NCBI GenBank assembly: GCA_033283335.1
Contig: JAWMQP010000001.1
Coordinates: 1,178,001-1,242,000, forward strand
Reading direction: 5' to 3'
DNA: 64,000 nt
Source of the DNA: Pseudomaricurvus sp033283335
GTDB lineage: Bacteria; Pseudomonadota; Gammaproteobacteria; Pseudomonadales; Cellvibrionaceae
A model generated the notes under the pieces. It did not search any database, was not told where the DNA came from, and saw only the letters and a program-made list of their open reading frames with translations. Below are positions 60,410-64,000 of this stretch, one piece after another. The translations under genes and the position numbers were made by a program. Numbering within the stretch: the first letter of the stretch is position 1; every line of letters begins with the position of its first letter.

Positions 60410-61366
60410 TCAATGAGCGCCGTAGATAAAATGCAGTAATTTCAATTGCTGGTGTTTATCGGTATCCGGGAAGTCCGCTGACGGTGTCAGCCGCTCGATC
60501 AATTCACAGCCCGGACACTCCTCGGCAACCAGCGCCATCAGAAAATCCTCGCCCAGCTCGGGCGCATTCAAACACAACAACACCTCGCCGCCATCGACCA
60601 TCAACTCCGGCAGCCGCCGCACCAGTTTGCGGTAATCCTGCTCGGCCACAAAGCTGCCTTTCTGGAAACTGGGCGGATCAATTATGGCGATATCGTAAGG
60701 CCCGGGACGGCGAATACGGCCCCAGGACTTGAGGATATTTTCCTGCAAAAAGCGAATCGGATCGGTGGGCAAATCGTTCAAACGGTGGTTTTCCCGCCCC
60801 TGGTTCAGGGCTCCGCGACTCATATCCACATTCACCACCGAGCGCGCCCCGGCCATCTGTGCCACCACCGAAAAAGCGCAGGTATAGGCAAACAGGTTCA
60901 ACACCCGCTTGCCTTCAGCACGCGCTTCCAGCCACTGGCGCCCCGGCTCCATATCGAGAAAAAAACCGGTATTTTGTTTGCCGCCCAACTGAATGCCATA
61001 ACGGGCCTGTTGGCGGCGGGCAAACACCACCTCGGGCATTTCCCCCCACACCAGCTCAGCCGGCGCCTGGGGTAAATAGCGGCGCTGTACCATCAGGGCG
61101 CTGAGCGGGTACTGCTGAATACAGGTTTGCAACTGCCGCAGAATATCTTCTTCATAACGCTGCTGTTGCGCTGGTGCAAAGGACGGTTTGAAAAAGGTGA
61201 CCCATACCACCGGCGCGAACAGGTCAACAGTCACCTGCTCAAACCCCGGGTAACACTGACCGCGGCCATGGAACAGGCGGCGGGAGTCAGGCTGGTCAGC
61301 AACCGAAGCGAAACTGTCGGCTAATTTTCCAGAGACTTCCTGGATCCAATCCATTGTGCCCGTCAT
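60410..61366 (-). CDS. Class I SAM-dependent methyltransferase (RlmI-like catalytic domain)
   Basis: A 318-aa enzyme. An N-terminal part of about 140 residues is followed by a Rossmann methylase: RVLNLFAYTCAFSVVAQMAG (motif I), NVDMSRGAL, and IIDPPSFQKGSF (catalytic region as in RlmI/RsmC-type RNA methylases). The PUA domain of RlmI is missing. The target is probably rRNA, but not proven. It overlaps the ATP-NAD kinase-like gene by 4 bases. Confidence 0.82.
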   Translation of the reverse strand: MTGTMDWIQEVSGKLADSFASVADQPDSRRLFHGRGQCYPGFEQVTVDLFAPVVWVTFFKPSFAPAQQQRYEEDILRQLQTCIQQYPLSALMVQRRYLPQAPAELVWGEMPEVVFARRQQARYGIQLGGKQNTGFFLDMEPGRQWLEARAEGKRVLNLFAYTCAFSVVAQMAGARSVVNVDMSRGALNQGRENHRLNDLPTDPIRFLQENILKSWGRIRRPGPYDIAIIDPPSFQKGSFVAEQDYRKLVRRLPELMVDGGEVLLCLNAPELGEDFLMALVAEECPGCELIERLTPSADFPDTDKHQQLKLLHFIYGAH

Positions 61367-62541
61367 TGAACACCCCCTTCCCGAGTGGACTCAATGTCGA
61401 GCCCCAGGGGGTACAGAATTTGGTCATGGTAACCCGTGATCACGGTGATATAGCCCTGCCACTCCCGATCCAATTGCAGATCGTTGCTGTCCATCAGCAG
61501 CGATCGCCCCTGCAGGGATTTGATTTTGGATTTGGTGGCCAGTACCCAGACATTGTCGCGGCCCACGCGGCGCAATACGCCGGGCGATAACTGTTGGTTT
61601 CCTCGACCAATCAGGGAACCCTGCCCCCCGGTCACAGACACGATCAACACCACCTTGCCCGGATGCTCAGCCACAATAGCTTGCAGTTGCGGAGCGGAGA
61701 CATCCGCAGCCACCAGCTGTTCATCGCGAATAACATCCACCCCCAGCAAAGTATTCGGCAAACCCAGCTCGTCCATCAGCACCCGAGTCGTGGTGCCCGC
61801 CCCGACGATGTAGAGCGTGTCGTCTTCCAGGCGCTCACGCAGGTCAGCCGCAATGTCATCCAGTACCAGCTCCTCCACTTCCCGACCAGCGCTCTTGGTG
61901 CTCTGCACAAAGTGACCGCACTCCGGCACCGACATTTCACCGTAAAACCGGCTGTTGACCACTCCCTGCTGCAGGGCCGCTTCATCGATATCCCGCACCT
62001 CCTGCAAGCGCAAATCCACCAGCTCGCCAGTCATCATCGCCACCGCCACTTCGGCCGCCGCTTCCGGTGAAATGGCAAACACTCCGGAATGCATCTTGAC
62101 ACCGGAGGGGATCCCCAAAACCGGTACAGTCTCCCCCAGGGACTCACACAGGTCGCGGGCAGTACCGTCCCCCCCCACAAACAACAGCAGATCAATACCC
62201 GACTGCGCCATCTGCCGCGCAGCCGCCTGGGTATCAGCAGCCTGGCTGAGGTCGCTGTCACAGCGATACACGACCTGCGGCGCGAATCCAGCGTCACGCG
62301 CTGCCTCCTCCCCCATCCGATCGCTGCAGGTCAGCAACTGTACCCCCGCCAACAGGCCGCTATGGTCAAGCGCCCGCTGCAGGTGCTGTAGGCATCTTTG
62401 CGCCCGACCGGCAGCACGGCGCTCCGCCCCATCTCTCAAAGCCCGCTCTACCTGAGCACGGTCATCACTGCCTTTGAGACCGGCGGGACCGCCAATACCG
62501 GCCCAGGGGTTGATAATCAATCCGAGTCTTAATCGATGCAT
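61363..62541 (-). CDS. ATP-NAD kinase family protein
   Basis: A 392-aa protein with the NAD kinase GGDGTARDL motif and a start LGLIINPWAGIGGPAGLKGS seen in the long ATP-NAD kinase-like family (distinct from NadK). ATP-binding loop GIPSGVKMHSGVFAISPEAA follows. The start at 62541 (MHRLRLGLI) is chosen; ATG 62547 is equally possible. Co-transcribed with the methylase by a 4-base overlap. The substrate, NAD or another diphosphate, is not proven. Confidence 0.85.
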   Translation of the reverse strand: MHRLRLGLIINPWAGIGGPAGLKGSDDRAQVERALRDGAERRAAGRAQRCLQHLQRALDHSGLLAGVQLLTCSDRMGEEAARDAGFAPQVVYRCDSDLSQAADTQAAARQMAQSGIDLLLFVGGDGTARDLCESLGETVPVLGIPSGVKMHSGVFAISPEAAAEVAVAMMTGELVDLRLQEVRDIDEAALQQGVVNSRFYGEMSVPECGHFVQSTKSAGREVEELVLDDIAADLRERLEDDTLYIVGAGTTTRVLMDELGLPNTLLGVDVIRDEQLVAADVSAPQLQAIVAEHPGKVVLIVSVTGGQGSLIGRGNQQLSPGVLRRVGRDNVWVLATKSKIKSLQGRSLLMDSNDLQLDREWQGYITVITGYHDQILYPLGLDIESTREGGVQ

Positions 62542-62547
62542 TGCCAT

Positions 62548-63028
62548 AAGGAGAGTGTTCTTACATCTGTTGAGTGAGAGTCTGTATCTATCAAATGAGA
62601 GTCTATATCTATCAAATGGAAGTCTGTATCTATCAAATGAGAGTCTTAAAGGGGCAGCTGACCTGCAGCATAGCCAGAGCGCGCACTATGCCAGAATACT
62701 CAACAAATTGCCGAGTCAACCTGCACCTTAAATGTGTATCAGAATGCAACACGCCTGTTGAGGAATGCCCCCAGCTTGAGCACCTTCAAACCCACTAAAA
62801 GCTTCAGTTGTAACAGCCCGTTGGTTATTCGTTTTTCGTCTAGCAAGCTTTACCCAGCTCACAGCAAAGGGCATTAACACCGATCTATACTGAAGATACT
62901 TTTACAAAAACACAGTTTTGGTTGCCCAGGTTCCTGAAAAGACCTGCTTTGTTTAGAACCTGACGCCGCGTAACCAAACTGTCACATCCAGCCCCTAAAG
63001 TGACCATATCGACGACACAGGTATCTCA
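62548..63028. other. Intergenic region with tandem repeat
   Basis: About 480 bases. A 21-bp tandem repeat lies at 62577-62646; the rest shows no gene that I would support. Confidence 0.5.
62577..62646. repeat. 21-bp tandem repeat, about 3.3 copies
   Basis: Units with the core AGTCTGTATCTATCAAATG, starting at 62577, 62598, 62619 and partly 62640. The spacing is exactly 21 bp. It lies 30 bases upstream of the ATP-NAD kinase-like gene on the opposite strand. Confidence 0.92.
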
Positions 63029-63214
63029 ATGCAAGCAAGAATGACTTCCACGTCCAACGACACTGTTAACCTGCCACTGGAAATCGATTTTCATGGCGCG
63101 GCAATCGTACGTGAAGATGGCGTTGAGATTCCCATCACCGCCGATATGGTGGAGAAAGCTTTACGGGATGCCCAGGGTTCGGTTGGGCACGCGGATGACC
63201 ATTTCTCGACTTAA
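63029..63214 (+). CDS. PA1571-like small conserved protein
   Basis: A 61-aa protein. DFHGAAIVREDGVEIPITADM matches a small Pseudomonas-type family (PA1571-like: a G..I...G.E.PIT..M core). Function unknown. Its end overlaps the convergent pdxB stop by 4 bases. Confidence 0.65.
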   Translation: MQARMTSTSNDTVNLPLEIDFHGAAIVREDGVEIPITADMVEKALRDAQGSVGHADDHFST

Positions 63215-64000
63215 CTCTCCTCTCTATTGACTAGGGTAAATCCCAATGTCGTTAATCGTTTGATTAGCGACTTTTTTTTCATTGGCTCCAGCCCCGCCAC
63301 AGCAAAGCAGGGAAATTCCCGTCGCTTGGGGTAGTGCTTGCGCAGATGGTCAAAGGCTTCAGCAAAGGCCTGCGGATCAGCCTGGCAGTCCGCACTTAAC
63401 AATCGCTGCCGCATACGTGCATCATCCTCGGCAACATCATAGGCCAGTAAAATGCATTGATTGAGCAGCGCCTGATCGGGGGTTGAAGCAGCGGCCTGCG
63501 CCAGCGAAATGGTCTGTCGCCCGCTCTCATCAGCACCGAGCAACTGATTCACCGCCACGGCCAGATCAACCTTGAGATGCCGACACAGGGCCGCATAAAT
63601 CATGGCAGTACCCTGCACTTTACCATCGTAACTGTAGCCAGCGATGTGGGGGGAGGCGATGGCGACCTGCTGCAATAATCCAGCATCCAACAGGGGTTCC
63701 GGCTCCCAGACATCCAGCACTGCGGTAATATCCGCCCGCTCCGCCAAGACCTGCTTTAAGGCCTGGTTATCAATTGCCGCGCCGCGGCCAGCGTTAATCA
63801 AAAGGCAGCCGGGTTTTAACGCTCGCAACCGCCGCTCGTCCAAGATGTGGAAGGTTGGGAAAGGGCCATCCGTGGTTAACGGGGTATGCAGGCAAACCAC
63901 GTCGGCTTGCAACACCTGCTCCAGCTCCGTCAAATCGGCCTGGCTGTCACTGCTTTTAAACGGGTCATAACAACGGCAAGCCAATCCCAGGGCCGTCAAG
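63211..64000 (-). CDS. pdxB: 4-phosphoerythronate dehydrogenase PdxB (partial, N-terminus outside window)
   Basis: The C-terminal 260 or so residues of a 2-hydroxyacid dehydrogenase of vitamin B6 synthesis. Seen here: part of the NAD-binding domain (VVCLHTPLTTDGPFPTFHIL, LKPGCLLINAGRGAAIDNQA), the catalytic Asp/Glu/His region (DVWEPEPL, IASPHIAGYSYDGKVQGTAM) and the PdxB-specific C-terminal dimerisation domain. The window ends inside the NAD-binding domain. Confidence 0.92.
   Translation of the reverse strand, partial: LTALGLACRCYDPFKSSDSQADLTELEQVLQADVVCLHTPLTTDGPFPTFHILDERRLRALKPGCLLINAGRGAAIDNQALKQVLAERADITAVLDVWEPEPLLDAGLLQQVAIASPHIAGYSYDGKVQGTAMIYAALCRHLKVDLAVAVNQLLGADESGRQTISLAQAAASTPDQALLNQCILLAYDVAEDDARMRQRLLSADCQADPQAFAEAFDHLRKHYPKRREFPCFAVAGLEPMKKKSLIKRLTTLGFTLVNREES

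Noticed and set aside
62577..62798. Short plus-strand ORFs with repeated MRVCIYQ-like peptides
   Set aside because: They result from the 21-bp tandem repeat; no ribosome site and no conserved domain.

Overview
The window is a stretch of gammaproteobacterial chromosome with a GC-rich backbone. It is probably from the Pseudomonadales/Cellvibrionales sphere. That placement is an inference from the gene set and order: ycgN-ycgL-rnd, dnaX-ybaB-recR with the 4.5S RNA beside dnaX, an HsbA/HsbR-like pair, PA2817- and PA1571-like small proteins, pdxB, alaA, queF, and PEP-CTERM proteins with a PrsT-like lipoprotein. An AT-rich island of about 15 kb interrupts the backbone.

Layout. 0.2-7.7 kb: a cluster reading leftward with a GNAT/FeeM-like acyltransferase fused to a cyclic-nucleotide domain and HTH, a PrsT-like TPR lipoprotein, a PEP-CTERM protein with a good sigma-54-type promoter, and a ThiF-nitroreductase fusion. 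7.8-15.1 kb: LMW tyrosine phosphatase and trypsin-like protease, DusA, a TerB-like protein, an anti-sigma partner-switching pair, MlaA and a phosphate-type porin. 15.4-17.4 kb: a RiPP-like cluster with a Cys-rich precursor (eight EGKCG motifs), a DUF692 enzyme and a DUF2063 partner. 17.6-36.5 kb: hrpA, a large DExH RNA helicase gene split in its motif V by a 14.95-kb element. 36.5-45.1 kb: housekeeping genes (class II amidotransferase, GNAT, DTW enzyme, YcgN, YcgL, RNase D, RecR, YbaB, DnaX, 4.5S RNA). 45.6-47.6 kb: a second PEP-CTERM protein (NIDO domain), a Rap1a/Tai-like protein and tRNA-Ser. 47.6-55.3 kb: nitroreductase, YpfJ-type metallopeptidase, membrane coiled-coil protein, membrane adenylate cyclase, QueF, YadGH-type ABC exporter. 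55.4-56.0 kb: five tRNAs (Glu-Gly-Glu-Gly-Glu). 56.4-64 kb: Tag-like glycosylase, MsrB, AlaA, a methyltransferase, an ATP-NAD kinase family protein and the C-terminal part of PdxB.

The element (about 20398-35347) looks like an integrated mobilisable plasmid. It has a large serine recombinase at one end, an H-NS-like silencer, a compact operon of seven unknown genes, a relaxase-like gene with a companion, a 1-kb structured noncoding region, three iterons at exact 22-bp spacing before a RepL-like initiator, and a HindIII-family restriction-modification system with controller protein and recognisable C-boxes.

The most unusual observation is at the element ends. Over nine consecutive hrpA codons the two junctions agree at all 18 first and second codon positions and differ at all nine third positions. 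This suggests either attachment-site recognition that ignores wobble bases, or an attP captured from another species' hrpA. Further points of interest are the cAMP-linked acyltransferase/ThiF-nitroreductase cluster, the coupled seven-gene operon, and unrelated short tandem repeats (often 15 bp x 3) scattered over the backbone.
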